Origin: Prostheceraeus crozeri
Lineage: Eukaryota; Platyhelminthes; Polycladida; Euryleptidae
Length of the DNA stretch: 64,000 nucleotides
Reading direction: 5' to 3'
NCBI GenBank assembly: GCA_907163375.1
Contig: CAJQUW010005568.1
Coordinates: 21,001 to 85,000, forward strand
In this document: piece by piece, positions 11,201-22,399 of the stretch
Numbering within the stretch: the stretch's first letter is position 1
Layout of the letters: each line of letters starts with the position of its first letter
Notes under the pieces: generated by a model
What the model was told of the DNA's origin: nothing
What the model saw: the letters and a program-made list of their open reading frames with translations, nothing else
Database searches by the model: none
Translations under genes and position numbers: made by a program

Positions 11201-13784
11201 TAAAAATATACAAATATAGTGATATAATATTTTATTTTTTTATTTTATATATATATCAAATTTGTCTATCTTAGAAATTAGAAAATTAAAAAGGTTAAGT
11301 AGTTATTCCATCATGTAAAATTTTTCTTTTATCATCAAATGGATCTAATGCTAATTTATGTTCCTCTTTTAAATACATTTTATGTTTCTTTGAATTAAGT
11401 CTATAATTACATGCTGTTTTTATTTCATTATTAAATAATGCATTTTTATAATCTTGAAATGTTATTTGATTAGCCACTGATGCCTTTGAAATTCCTTTTA
11501 ATGTTTTATGTGTTTTAATATTATTAGTTGTATCATAACAGTAACATTTAGATTTTAAAAATATAGCTTCTGTTATGAAATCTTCATTTCCTTCTAATTC
11601 ATCTTTTACTTTACATAAATCAGAAGGATGAATGATATCTTTTTGATATTTTTTATTTTATCTATTTCTTCATCAAGTGAAGAATTATACGGTATTGTTA
11701 ATTCTAAGAAAACAGAATCAGTATCTGTAAAGTGTAATTTATAGTTTTTGCCATAAGCAGGTGCTAAATAATCATATATAAATTTATACATAAATAGTTT
11801 AGCTAATTCTAATATAGTGAATCCAATAAAATTAAACTTATCATGTTTTACGCTAATTCGACGTAAATGTACAGCACACAGAATATCACTAAATCTAGTA
11901 GTTCTTTTATATGTAGGTTTCCTTGTTAAATTTTGAAACCTATCTTTATCATAAACTATTTCAATATTTTGTCTATTAATCGCATTTTCTAAAGTCTTAC
12001 CATAAAATGCATTATTCATTAATTTGAAGAACACGTTTCCAAAATCATCTTTATTTCTTTTAGCTATTTTACGTTTTTCAATATTGAACTCTATATAATT
12101 TTTTAACCATTTAGATTTTTGATAAAATAGTTTTCGATGTATTTTGGTGAGAATCATTCCATGTTCTAAATACCAATCTAGCATTCTTCCTTCAACAACA
12201 TATTTTTTTTTATTACTTTGTGTTAACATAAGTTTTTTTGTTGGTCTGTATTTCTTAGGAATTATAGATTTTTGATAATCTGAAAAATCTTCTATATTGG
12301 GAATTTTGTTTTCGGGACAGAAAGGAAAATATTTTGTTTTATCTTTTATTTCATCAGGGTATACTAAATCAACTTCATATACATAACCAAAATTATTTTC
12401 ACCATCATATGTTTTTTGATAATCAAGAATATTACACCATGACATTTTACCTGTTGGTAATTCTTGTATCATGCAAGAAGAATATAAGCTATTAAAATCA
12501 TAATATAACAAATAGTTTTCTCTCATGAATTCATCAATTGCATTTTCACGTTCTACTCCTTCTCGTTTCGTTCGAAAAATTTCTAATATTTTTTCTTTTT
12601 TTTCTGGAGATAAAGGTTTCATTATTCCATATTCTTGTGGATTTACTTTCTTATTATAACATTTAACATATCTATTACCTAAAACTGATGAAACTCCACC
12701 TCTAATTCCAGATTCAAAAAATAATAATTTATCATATGTATTCTCTTTATAATGTTTAAGTTAAACATTTGTATGTTTTAATCCTGCTAACCATGTTAAA
12801 CCTGGTGTAGAATAACAATAACATGGATCTATTCCGTAATATTCTATGCACATGTCACGAAAGTTTTCAAAAAGATCAGTAAGGATTAATACATCTATCT
12901 GAAGATATTTCATTGTATAATCATACATTGTTTTACAATTTAACTCTCTCCAATTCTTTTCAGCTTCTGCATAGTCTTCTTCAGATAATTGTGATTGTTT
13001 TAATGTTGATTTAAATTTATTGGAGAAAGTTGTTTTTCTTCCATAATTTTATTCACAGAATTAAAATATCCAGTTATGTACTCATACGGAAATATGCCTT
13101 TTAAAGGTTTTAAATTATATTTATTTAATATTTTACATTGTTCAGATTTCAAAGTTTTTCCCATAACATCTAATGAATAAGGAGTAAAAAATCTAAATGC
13201 ATCTAAAATTCTAATACAACCTAATTGCATTGAAAAATATTCTTCTTCTGTTTTACATAGTACATTTATTTGTTGTTGTTGTAATTTTTCAGATGAAAAT
13301 AAATCTTTCATTACTAGATGGAAATCATATTTAGAACCATTGTAAAAATATAGAGGAACAAAGTTATATTTAAATTTATTAGCATTAAGATTACAAGAAT
13401 TATGTGCTGCACCTCTATATAATCCATTTAGATGATCATGATCTTTTACCTTATCAAGATATCTACCTTTGCCATTTTTATAATTTTTTGTAAATTCTTT
13501 TCCACAGTAATAGCAATTTGTTTCACTAATAAAATTTAATTTTTCTTTTTCTGTTAATGAAAGCATTGGTATATTTGTATCAAGCAATTGTGAAAAACGT
13601 CCTTGTAATTCTTCTACTTTCTTTGTAAACATTTCTGAACTATCTTCACCATAGTATTGAAAATATTCTGATTTAAATAATTCAGGATAATTTGAATGAA
13701 TGTACAGTCCCCAACATAATGGTTTTTGTTCAAATAAATATTTTTCTTTACTTTGCTCAGATGCACTTTTTTCATATTTACAAC

Positions 13785-13860
13785 CCGAAGCTTCTAATTG
13801 GTCCGTACCATTATCAGAATCGGTCGAAGCACTAGAAGACATCTCCGATGTCCCGTGCTT
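13785..13860. repeat. GC-rich island in the exonuclease region of polB
   Basis: A stretch that is clearly GC-richer than the rest of polB contains GACATC-tcc-GATGTC (13840-13854) and an outer pairing of GCTTC with GAAGC. It encodes a Ser/Thr/Asp-rich loop just after FTIYCDFEAYN. It may be an older or compound double-hairpin insertion; the fit is weaker than at the other sites. Confidence 0.4.
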
Positions 13861-15372
13861 TTGTGTCATATTAACATTATATGCTTCGAAATCACAATAT
13901 ATTGTAAAGGGTACTTTATTTTTGAAATACCATTTATTGTATTCTAAATAATCATCTTTAGGAAAAGTATTTTCAACTGCTTCGTTTTGTTGACAATTCT
14001 CCAAATGTCTATTCATTTCTTCTTTAGTTCTAAAACTTGTCATACATTGGAGACAAGGAAAATTAGCATTATCTGAAGTTTTTGTAAATATAGAAACATC
14101 TTTACACAATATAAAATGACCCTGATAATATAATATATTCGCTTGTGCTGGTTGTTTTGTCTGTTCTAGTTTTTCAAATTTATCTTGATATATTTCATGT
14201 GTTTCATCAATTTCTTTTGTAAGATTAAATGTATTTCGATGAAAATTTTGATTTAATATTTGTAGCTGTTGTTCATATTCTTAATTATATTGTTCTTTAT
14301 ATTGCTGTTGACATTTTTTGAAACATTCATTTAATTCTTTATTTTCTTCATTATTTAATTCTTTATTGTCTTCATTTAATTTTTGTATCGTTTCTATCTT
14401 ATTTTGATATTTATGGCCATATTTTTGTACTAATATTTTTGTTTGTTCTTGATAATCTGTTTTACATTTTTGTAAACTTTTATTTAAATTTTCTAATTTT
14501 TGTTGATATTCTAAAGATAGAGATGAATAATTGTAATCATAATTATAATTATAATTACGTCCTTTATAATTATTATGATTAATCATTATTGGTGATAATG
14601 TTTTAACAATTTCAAATTTTTCAGTACATATTATTTTTCCTTGGTAAAAATATAGTGATGCATGTAATTTCTTCTTTTATTGTATACTTTTTCTGATTGA
14701 CATAAATTTTTATTATTCAAATAAAATTTTTTGAATCTGAGTAAAGTGGAGTAATTTTACCAATAGAAACATAATTCATATTTAATTCAAAAACATTTAC
14801 TTCTATTAAATTTTTATTCTTTTTATGAAACTTTATTAACCTATTATAATCATATGGAAATTCATCTAAACCATCCGAAAGATCAAATTCCTTTATGTAT
14901 TCTTCTTTATTATAATGACTTAGTATCTCTTTATGATATTCTGCAGGATGTAAATGTGCTATAATACTCCACAGAAAACAATAATCATCTTCATTTTTTA
15001 TGTTGATTATTTGTGGTGAACTGAAAGGTAAAGGAACATAACTACCACCAGTATTATTTTTATATTTATCAATTACTATTTTCTTAGATAGTATTTTAAC
15101 AAATCTCCAACCAGATTCACGTAACTGGGCTTCAATTATACAATTTTCTAATTTAAGTATCATCGATTCAAATATGGGTTGTATATCATTTACATTATGA
15201 ATTTCTTGTGAATTCGTAAAATGTCCTTGTATTATTTCTTCAGGAATTCCATCAGGTCCATTTTTTGTATAAAGTACTTCTACATTCATATAACATTTGA
15301 AAGATTTCTTAAATATTTTGAAATAGTTTTTTAATACATTATAAAAAGTTTCATCGGTTTCATTATGTTCAA

Positions 15373-15400
15373 CGGGCGAAGCCCTGGAACCTTCGGTTCG
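15373..15400. repeat. Double-hairpin element inside polB (copy 1)
   Basis: GGGC-gaa-GCCC is followed after two or three bases by GAACC-ttc-GGTTC. The unit is GC-rich in AT-rich DNA and nearly identical to the copy at 15505-15531. Confidence 0.8.
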
Positions 15401-15504
15401 TACAGTCTGATTAAATAAATATTTTATATCTGTTACCGCTTCATCAAATTCATCTATTTCGTTAAATTCATCAGTATCGCTAAATAAATATCTGCCATCT
15501 GGTA

Positions 15505-15531
15505 CGGGCGAAGCCCTAGAACCTTCGGTTT
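15505..15531. repeat. Double-hairpin element inside polB (copy 2)
   Basis: This has the same two stems as the copy about 130 bp away (GGGC-gaa-GCCC, GAACC-ttc-GGTT). Two close copies in one gene suggest recent local spread. Confidence 0.8.
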
Positions 15532-15783
15532 GTATGGTCTCATCTTCACTATTAAAAACTTTTTTATATTCCGAATGTGAATAATCATCAAAACTTTTTT
15601 AACTTTTATATCAGTAGGCAATGTTTCTAGATAGTTTTTATAACTATTTAATTTTAATATATTTCCTTCATCAACTCGATCTACATTTTGTAAATGCAAT
15701 TTACTATTTAAATGAGATTGATAAATTCTTTTTGTTTGCAACTTTTTTTTACATAAGACACAATAAAACTTGGTATTTTCCAT

Positions 15784-16018
15784 TTTTTTATTTTTTAAAG
15801 AAAAAATTGTGTTTTAATTTTAGATATAAACATTCTAATATCAAGGTCTTGAGAGTTATTTTATATTATTATATATTTCACGTTCTTTACTTATTTTATT
15901 TTCTTTATCATATAATGTTTTATAATATTAAGTTTTATCATATTAAGTTTTATCATATAACGTTTTATCATATTAAGTTTTATCATATAACGTTTTATCA
16001 AAAGATAATTTAAATTTA
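15784..16018. repeat. AT-rich spacer with short tandem repeats
   Basis: Downstream of the polymerase start lies AT-rich DNA. At about 15910-16005 it becomes a tandem array of a 14/28-bp unit (TTTTATCATATTAAG alternating with TTTTATCATATAACG). No gene seen. It may hold a promoter for the minus-strand polymerase gene. Confidence 0.7.
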
Positions 16019-16019
16019 T

Positions 16020-17333
16020 TTTCACTAACTATTGATTCTTCATCATCATCATCAATTGATTCTTCATCATCATCATAAATTGATTCTTCAACATCATAAA
16101 TTACACTTTTTGGTATAGGATGCCATTCCCTGATAGGATACCATTCTCTTATTGGAATATCTAACTCTAAATTACATCTTTTATCTGATAATAATATAAT
16201 AGAGAAAAATATTGGTCTTTGATCTCTTTTGGAAAATTTAATAACACCACCATAATCTGATTATTTTTAGTTTTTATTAAAGATGATAAAATTTTAAATT
16301 GATTAGATGTAAATCCTAATTTAAATTTTATTGACCCGACACAAAGTTGTTTTATAGTATCTTCACCTATTCCATCATTATTATTTTCAATTGTAAGAAA
16401 ATGAAATTTAGATAAATTTTGATTATATGTAGTATTAATATCATGTACATCAGTATGAGATATAAATTTTTCTTCACTTTAATTTTTATAATTACTAATA
16501 TTTTTATAATCTTTTTTACCATTCACACCTTTTTCAGATGTTTCAGAATCATCGTCTATGTTATCATCATCTATATTATCATCATCATTATTATTATAAG
16601 ATTCTTTAAAATTTTTATGATTATGATTATGGTCATTGTTAATAGTATAAGGTGTAGTCCACGTATAAGGTGTTGTCCACATATAAAGTTTTTCTTGTTA
16701 AGATTTTAACAAATTAATATTTAAGTTTGAATATAATCCTATATATGTATCATCATCATATCTTTGCGGCATTTCTAATGTTTCTTGTTTATAGATTGTG
16801 TCTCTATAATAAACTTGACATAATAATTCTTCATTATGTTTTTTACTCTCGATATGAATATTATATTGGTTTTGTTCATCAACAAATAATCTTATTTTTT
16901 CTTGGGAAAAAGATTTTAATTTTTTAACTAATTCTTTAATATTGATATAATTAATAATTTTAGTTTCTATCCAATCAGTATTACTAATTGGTAATACTGC
17001 TCTAATAAATCCGTAAACATTATTATGTCCAATAATAACCATATTTTCTTCATTTAATTCTACATACGCAACATCATTATATTTACATACTACATCCATA
17101 AATTTTATAAATGGATCACCTGGAAATAAACAATAATTAGTTTCTAGAGAAGGTAAACCTTTTGTTTGTTCTCTAAATATTTCGGCTTGTAATTCAAACA
17201 AAAGATTTACATCTATACATGGATTATTATTATTATTATCAAAACATTTATTATCAAATCCCGTTGATCTCGTCGAATAAGAAGAACAGGATGATACGGG
17301 CGAATATGATTTTTTTAAATTTGGATATTCCAT
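16020..17333 (-). pseudogene. Unidentified replication-region gene of C, broken
   Basis: The start at 17333 (TAAAAAAATGG) matches the context of the other C genes. The first 211 residues are open: a Ser/Asn-rich head, then a globular part with LLFELQAEIFREQTKGLPSL, VAYVELNEENMVIIGHN and FSQEKIRLFVDEQN. Further coding-like sequence runs to about 16020, ending in an Asp/Glu/Ser-rich acidic tail written in GAT/GAA repeats. The alternation of strands and position behind polB made me consider a sliding clamp, but I see no decisive motif. Broken (about two breaks). Function unknown. Confidence 0.45.
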
Positions 17334-17408
17334 TTTTTTATTTTTATTAGAAAAAATTTTATTTTTTTATTTTTATTATAAAAAATTTTATTTTTTTATT
17401 GTTAAAAA

Positions 17409-18295
17409 ATGATGTTACCAAATGTTGGTGGAGGTGCATATATCCCGAATAATCGTGAATCAGAAATAGAAATAGAAAATTATATCATGAAAACTGGAGA
17501 CGTTTTATCTGGTCCATTGCATCTTCTATTCTTCCGCAACAAAATACAGAGTTAACAAATAAACAATATGTTGATACACAAATCAATGACTTAAAAGAAA
17601 AATATATAAACGATGTTTTGGTTCCACTGATGAATGAATTAAAGTTGATAAAACTAAATGACAAATCATTAAACGAAAAATTATTAAAACTTGATAAAAA
17701 GGATAGAGAGCTAGAAGCAGATATAGCAAAACTTTTTAAAAAGATTTCAGAACAATCAAAAATTTTAATATTACTTTCTTTAAATTTAAAATCTGCTGTA
17801 ATTAAAAATAAACATCAGATAAAAATGTTAAAAGAACAATTAGAAGATGAAATAGAAAAACTTCCTGAAAGAATTAAAAAAAATTTAAAGCAGTTACAAA
17901 CTACATTCCAAAAAAGTGTTGATGAATTAAGTTCTAAAAATACTCAACAAATGAAAAAGATGAATAGAATAATAAATGAAGTAAACTCACTTAATCAAAA
18001 AGTTGATAAAATGAAAACTCTTAAAATCAATTTAGAAAATGAATTAAAGAAAAATTTACAAGAAAACTCTAAAGAAAATAAAGAACAGTTAGATTCTGTT
18101 AAAAGACAATTAGATGTTCTTAAAGTTAAGTTAAATGCTCTTAAAACGGCGTTGAAGATTAATCAGCAGAAAATGCAAGTTAATAGAAAAGAAATTAAAG
18201 TACATCACACGCTGCTTGACGCAATAGATAAAGTGCAACAATCAATTAATAAAGTTATCTCGAAGTTGTTGTCCATTCACAAACGTAAATCTTGA
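17409..18295 (+). CDS. Fibre-like coiled-coil protein of C
   Basis: The start at 17409 (GTTAAAAAATGATG) is shared with a near-identical copy in D at 62862. The N-terminus has the short motif known from phage tail fibres: MKTGDVLSGPLHL, then a TNKQYVD motif about 10 residues later. The remaining 220 residues are an almost unbroken Leu/Ile/Lys/Glu coiled coil of heptads, ending in basic HKRKS. By family analogy it would be a trimeric fibre or stalk on the particle. The D copy keeps the whole frame; this one looks broken (about one break). A double hairpin lies just after the stop. Confidence 0.75.
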
Positions 18296-18297
18296 TC

Positions 18298-18328
18298 GGA
18301 CAAAAGGTCCTGAGGTTATTACCTTATC
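18298..18328. repeat. Double-hairpin insertion after the fibre gene (absent in D)
   Basis: These 31 bp contain GGAC-aaaa-GGTCC and AGGT-tatt-ACCT. In D the flanks (CTTGATC and ATAAACG, junction at 63751) are joined directly. The site therefore shows an insertion, with ATC repeated at both edges of the filled site. Confidence 0.85.
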
Positions 18329-18398
18329 ATAAACGTAAATCTTAGCGCAAATATTAACGTAAATATTTTTTCCCAGAAGTCAAATTTAATCCTAAAAA

Positions 18399-18890
18399 AT
18401 GCCTATAATTTATACATACAATCTTAAACATTTTGCTTCAAATCAAAAAATTGCTCATGAACCATCTATGAAATCTGTTTACCATTATGACAGTGTAGAA
18501 ACAATCGGGACACAAAAGTTCCTAGGCACCGCAGGTGCCGTTCAAAAAGAAGGGGATGGTATATTTTCTGGTATTGGAAGTATCGTTAACTTAATTAAAA
18601 ATAATAAAGATTTGATTACATCTGCTGCAAAAGGAGCAGCTGCTATAGGTAGTACAGCTAGTGCAATATCAAATGCTGTTAAATCTCAAAACGAATTAAA
18701 ACAACTAGAAGCTATTCGTAAACTTAGGAATGATTCTGAAGAACTAAAAAATTTAAAAAAACTTTCAGAGGAAACAAAAAACAAAATTGCTAACATAGCT
18801 GTGGGGGAAACCTTGAGGAGCGGATCTCCGTCTGATAGTAAAAAGGGGAAGAAAACAGGCGTAGCCATAAACGTTCAATTGAAGAAATAA
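18399..18890 (+). CDS. Small virion-type protein with amphipathic Gly/Ala segment (C)
   Basis: The start at 18399 (CCTAAAAAATG) gives 163 residues in one frame. After a polar head, residues about 52-95 form a Gly/Ala/Ile-rich segment (GIFSGIGSIVNLIKNN, then KGAAAIGSTASAISNAVKS) followed by a charged helix and a basic tail. This order resembles adenovirus pVI/pX-like membrane-active virion proteins of Polintons, lying next to the major capsid gene as usual. A 36-bp double hairpin is inserted in frame at codons 36-48. D carries the start of the same gene without it. The role is inferred. Confidence 0.6.
   Translation: MPIIYTYNLKHFASNQKIAHEPSMKSVYHYDSVETIGTQKFLGTAGAVQKEGDGIFSGIGSIVNLIKNNKDLITSAAKGAAAIGSTASAISNAVKSQNELKQLEAIRKLRNDSEELKNLKKLSEETKNKIANIAVGETLRSGSPSDSKKGKKTGVAINVQLKK
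18506..18541. repeat. In-frame 36-bp double-hairpin insertion (absent in D)
   Basis: The pair is GGGAC-acaaaa-GTTCC (one G-U pair) followed by GGCACC-gca-GGTGCC. In D the surrounding sequence is joined between 63928 and 63929. The insertion adds exactly 12 codons. Confidence 0.87.
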
Positions 18891-18985
18891 GAGGTAATGG
18901 TCTAGCAAAATTCTAAAATTATATTTTAGTAAAATTTTTTCTGTGTGTGAGAAAAAACAAAAAAGTCAAATTAATTTTTATAAAA

Positions 18986-20320
18986 ATGTCTTCGCTTATC
19001 GAAAATAAATTTAGATTAGACGATCCTCCGTTCGTCAGTTACAATCAAAAAAAGAATGACTATATAAGAATTGCTATGAATCCCGGATCTTCCAGTAGAG
19101 TAAATACTGGAGGTGATTTAATTTTTGAAGTTGATAATCAGCAGAGTTATATATATTTACCTGATTCGTTTTTACATTGTGAATATTCTTTATATAGTGA
19201 TGCTAATTTTACAACACCATTACCAGATACCGATAATATTGCATTATAGAATAATTCCTTTCCAAGATTATTTACACAAATGCGTTTAGATGTTGCAACT
19301 CAAAATATAGAAACAATAAGTGATTCTCCAGGTGTAATTGATACAATGCTTAGATTTGTAACAATTGGTGAAAATAATAAAAAGTATGAAATCGAAGGTT
19401 GGTTTCCTGATACTAATGATGGTATAATTGTTGATGATTTAACTCACGCTGGAACAGATGCCGCAGGAATTGCGAAAGATGTAGAGAATATTGCAAATCA
19501 TTTAAATAAAACAAATAATGATGCATATAAAGAAAGACGTGAATTTAACAAGAAAAGTAAACAGACAGTTAATTGGTCATTGTCTCCATTATTCGGATAT
19601 TTAGATTATGATAAAATATCATATCAATTAAAATTTAAGTTAATAATTCATCGTACAGCAAATAAAGAATTAATCTTTTTTGGTAAGACTGGAAAAAAAG
19701 CATATTTAAAAATTGATAGACTTGAATGGTGGATTAAGCATATTACTCCTAGTTTAGAGATTGAAACAGCTATTGCAAAAAGATTAAATACTAACAAACC
19801 AATTCCAGTAAATTTTCTAAAGCGAACTGCTAGTTCAGTAACTTTTTCCGAACAAAGATTTAACTGGCATTTTACTAGAACTTCGAATACTCCAAGATAT
19901 TTATTACTAACATTTCAAAGAAATAATTCTCCAAGTTTTGATAAGAACAACAATCTTTTTCATATTAATACAATTCGAAGTTTACAAGTTTCATTAAATC
20001 AAACCCGATATCCAATTGATCCATTAAGATTTGATGATACCAATAATCAATTTATGGAAGGATATGATTCTTATCGAAATCGTTGTATAGAATTTGGAGT
20101 TGAACCACAATTAACTCCTGGAGATTGGAGACATTTATATCCTGTTTTCTGTTTCGATTTAAGTGAACAATCTGAAGATATTATCAAGACTGGTTGTGAT
20201 GTAACAATTAATATTGAAAAGAAAGATTCCACAACTTCATTGATGGCTTATGGTTTATTGCAAGAAGATGTAAAATATTCTATTGAAATTCTTAATGGAA
20301 AGATGGCTAGGATTAATTAA
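18986..20320 (+). pseudogene. Major capsid protein (double jelly-roll) of C
   Basis: The start at 18986 (ATAAAAATG) opens SSLIENKFRLDDPPF. Beta-rich sequence follows with the family's early landmark FEVDNQQSYIYLPDSFLHCEYSL. The next part starts FPRLFTQMRLDVATQNIE, corresponding to the insertion-rich first jelly roll. The C-terminal part has HINTIRSLQVSLNQTRYPI, YDSYRNRC and a final VTINIEK strand, all in the order of Polinton capsid proteins. Size (about 440 codons) and position between small virion-type genes agree. It would form the icosahedral shell. Broken (about one break). Confidence 0.82.
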
Positions 20321-20325
20321 TTTTT

Positions 20326-20495
20326 TTTCATAACTAGAATAGATTAAAATTTTTTGGTAACTTAAAATTTTTTCATAACTAGAATAGATTAAAATTTTTG
20401 ATAACTTAAAATTTTTCATAACTAGAATAGATTAAAAATTCTTAACTTAAAAATTTTTCATAACTACAATAGATTAAAAATTTTCGTAACTTAAA
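20326..20495. repeat. Four tandem units of about 50 bp after the capsid gene
   Basis: CATAACTAGAATAGATTAAAA followed by a T-run and GTAACTTAAA is repeated four times with small length changes, filling the space to the next start codon. Confidence 0.9.
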
Positions 20496-20509
20496 TTTTT
20501 TTATTAAAA

Positions 20510-20992
20510 ATGTCGCAAGCGAAAAGTAATAATAATAAAACTGTTGAATTAAAATTACGTAATATTGTTGACAAAAATACCCCTAAAACTATTACGATTA
20601 ACAAAAAAAAGTATTACATGAGTAAACCAATGATAGAGAATATTCAATTACAAGAAGAAAAGAATGGTGGAATTCTCCCATTAATTCCACCAATAATAGG
20701 AGGCATAGCAGCAGCAGGAAGTGTTGCAGGTGGGACAGCTGGTATTGTCCAAGCAGTAAATAAAACTAAATCAGAGAAGGCAGCATTAGAAGAACAAAAA
20801 CGTCATAATAGAGAGTTAGAGAAAGTTGCTAGGGGTGAAGGAATAGTAGATAATTTTATTAGTAAATTAAAATTAGTTGATGAAGGAAAACGAGTTCTTA
20901 AAAATATTCTCCACAATGTTGATGATTTAATTGAAATTAAAGAAACTAAAGATGGTTCTGGAATATATCTAAGTCCTAGTATGATAAGGTAA
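20510..20992 (+). CDS. pX-like small virion-type protein of C
   Basis: The start at 20510 (TTATTAAAAATG) gives 160 residues, intact. After a basic head, residues about 55-85 read GGILPLIPPIIGGIAAAGSV with more Gly/Ala, then a charged helix RHNRELEKVARGEG. This Gly-Ile-Leu-Pro-Ile-Gly-Ala pattern followed by a basic helix is typical of the pX/pVI-like proteins of Polintons and adintoviruses, thought to bind DNA or disrupt membranes during entry. The B counterpart is at 48212-48613. The function is inferred. Confidence 0.65.
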   Translation: MSQAKSNNNKTVELKLRNIVDKNTPKTITINKKKYYMSKPMIENIQLQEEKNGGILPLIPPIIGGIAAAGSVAGGTAGIVQAVNKTKSEKAALEEQKRHNRELEKVARGEGIVDNFISKLKLVDEGKRVLKNILHNVDDLIEIKETKDGSGIYLSPSMIR

Positions 20993-21031
20993 AACATTTA
21001 TTTTATCTTTAAAATTTTTTTATCTTTAAAA

Positions 21032-22323
21032 ATGAATTCTACAAATTCCGAAAATTTAATTAAATTAAAGATTGCTAATTTAGAGTTATTAAATTATCTA
21101 TTAAACAAAAATAAAAACTCAAATTGTAAAATTTATGAAGGTAACGACATACAAAAAACATTAGAAAACTTTCCTGGATTTATTTGGAGTAAATATTCGA
21201 AAGAAAAACATCTTCCTGGTCATTCATATACCGGTCCAGGAACTCGATTGGATATAAAACTAGATGAGAATAATTATCCGAAACCAGGTGAAGAACCAAT
21301 AAATAGAGTAGATGCCGCAGCTTACAGGCATGATTTAGCTTATCGAAATCATGATCTAAGTTCTCGACATGCAGCTGATAAGAAGATGATTCAAGAATTA
21401 GATAGTATTCAAAATCCTTCCTTTAGAGAAAAAATTGAAAGAATGTTTGTTAAGAAAGCTTTACAAGCTAAAATATTATTCGGTCAGGGTTTAAATGAAA
21501 CGACAGCAAAGCTGTCTGAGAGCAACGCTCGAACCTACGCGTCTGAAATTCACAAGGAATATAGAAGGCCTAAATATTTATTGAAAGTAAAAGTATTTAA
21601 TAAAGATGATATTTGGAGTGCTGATCTTATTCATATGCCGAATGAAGGAGGGTTTAAGTACGCATCGACCGTTATAGATTCATATACACGATACACTTGG
21701 GTAAAGCCTTTAAAAAACAAAAGTGGTCTATCAGTTAAATATGCGTTTGAAGAAATCTTTAAAGAAAGTAATAGAAAGCCAAGGAAATTGTTTGTTGATA
21801 AAGGATCAGAATTTTATAACAGAAATGTTCAGCCACTATTTGAAACTGTTTATTCAACTGAAAACGCTGGAAAGGCTGTAGTAATTGAGCGATTCAATCG
21901 GACGTTAAAAAATAAATTAGTCAAGAAATTTACTGAGCAAAAAAATCAGAAATGGTTGAAGATATTACCAGGAATTGTAGAGCAGTACAATAATAAAGTT
22001 CATTCAGGTATTGGAGAAAGCCAAAGAATGCTTCTGACGCCCCTGATTTGATAAGAAAAAAAATATTCGAGAATAATTATTCAAATGAGAGTAATCCGAA
22101 TTTGCAGAAACTTAAGCCGAAATTTAAAATTGGAGATAGAGTTAGAATATTTACATATAAGAATAAATTTGAAAAAGGCTTCGTTGGTTACTGGACAAAA
22201 GAAATATTTGAAGTTTGTAAAATAAATCAAACTTATCCGATTACTTACGAAATCAAAGATTTAGAAAATGAAGATATCAGAGGCCGATTTTATCAAAATG
22301 AATTACAACGAACTGATTTTTAA
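21032..22323 (+). CDS. Phospholipase A2 domain joined to a retroviral-type integrase (C)
   Basis: The start at 21032 (CTTTAAAAATG). Residues about 60-115 form a parvovirus VP1-like phospholipase A2: GHSYTGPGTRLD (calcium loop), then AAYRHDLAYRNHD with the catalytic HD pair, then DKKMIQEL. After a 30-residue linker that contains a double hairpin, the same frame runs into the rve integrase core: IWSADLIHMP (first Asp), KLFVDKGSEFYN (second Asp) and AVVIERFNRTLK (Glu). The region near 22048-22323 is the C-terminal SH3-like domain (FKIGDRVRIF). Polinton integrases insert the element with 6-bp duplications. The open frame from PLA2 through the catalytic core is continuous; the full gene has about one break. 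Confidence 0.85.
21502..21530. repeat. Double hairpin in the PLA2-integrase linker
   Basis: GACAGC-aaa-GCTGTC is followed after three bases by GAGC-aac-GCTC. It encodes part of the linker (TAKLSESNAR) in frame and lies exactly between the two domains. Confidence 0.75.
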
Positions 22324-22337
22324 TTATCATTATCATT

Positions 22338-22399
22338 GGAACTAACGGTTCGGGAATGAAATTCCCTTATTAGGCGTAGCCATAGAACCTACGGTTCGT
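22338..22399. repeat. Cluster of four short hairpins after the integrase gene
   Basis: In order: GAAC-taac-GGTTC, GGGAAT-gaa-ATTCCC, GGC-gta-GCC and GAACC-tac-GGTTC. This looks like two double-hairpin units side by side, lying between two convergent genes. The last overlaps the 3' end of the protease gene. Confidence 0.7.

Larger units (their letters stand above)
11295..15783 (-). pseudogene. polB: Protein-primed DNA polymerase B of C, broken
   Basis: The gene reads right to left. It begins at 15783 with a C2H2-type finger (YCVLCKKKLQTKRIYQSH). A segment near 15030-14800 (YVPLPFSS, then CFLWSIIAHLHPAEYH) matches the N-terminal extension common in Polinton polymerases. A second zinc finger (FPCLQCMTSFRTKEEMNRH) precedes the exonuclease motif FTIYCDFEAYN, an HNH-like KDHDHLNGLYRG segment and the ExoII region NGSKYDFHL. 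Polymerase motif A (YYDFNSLYSS), motif B (KLMNNAFYGKTLEN) and motif C (LHFTDTDSVF) follow, then the usual basic C-terminus. It would copy the linear element from a terminal protein. The gene is a fossil with at least five breaks and two double-hairpin insertions. Confidence 0.92.

Noticed and set aside
16020-17333. Naming this gene a PCNA-like sliding clamp
   Set aside because: The position beside polB is suggestive, but I see no clear repeat of two clamp domains.
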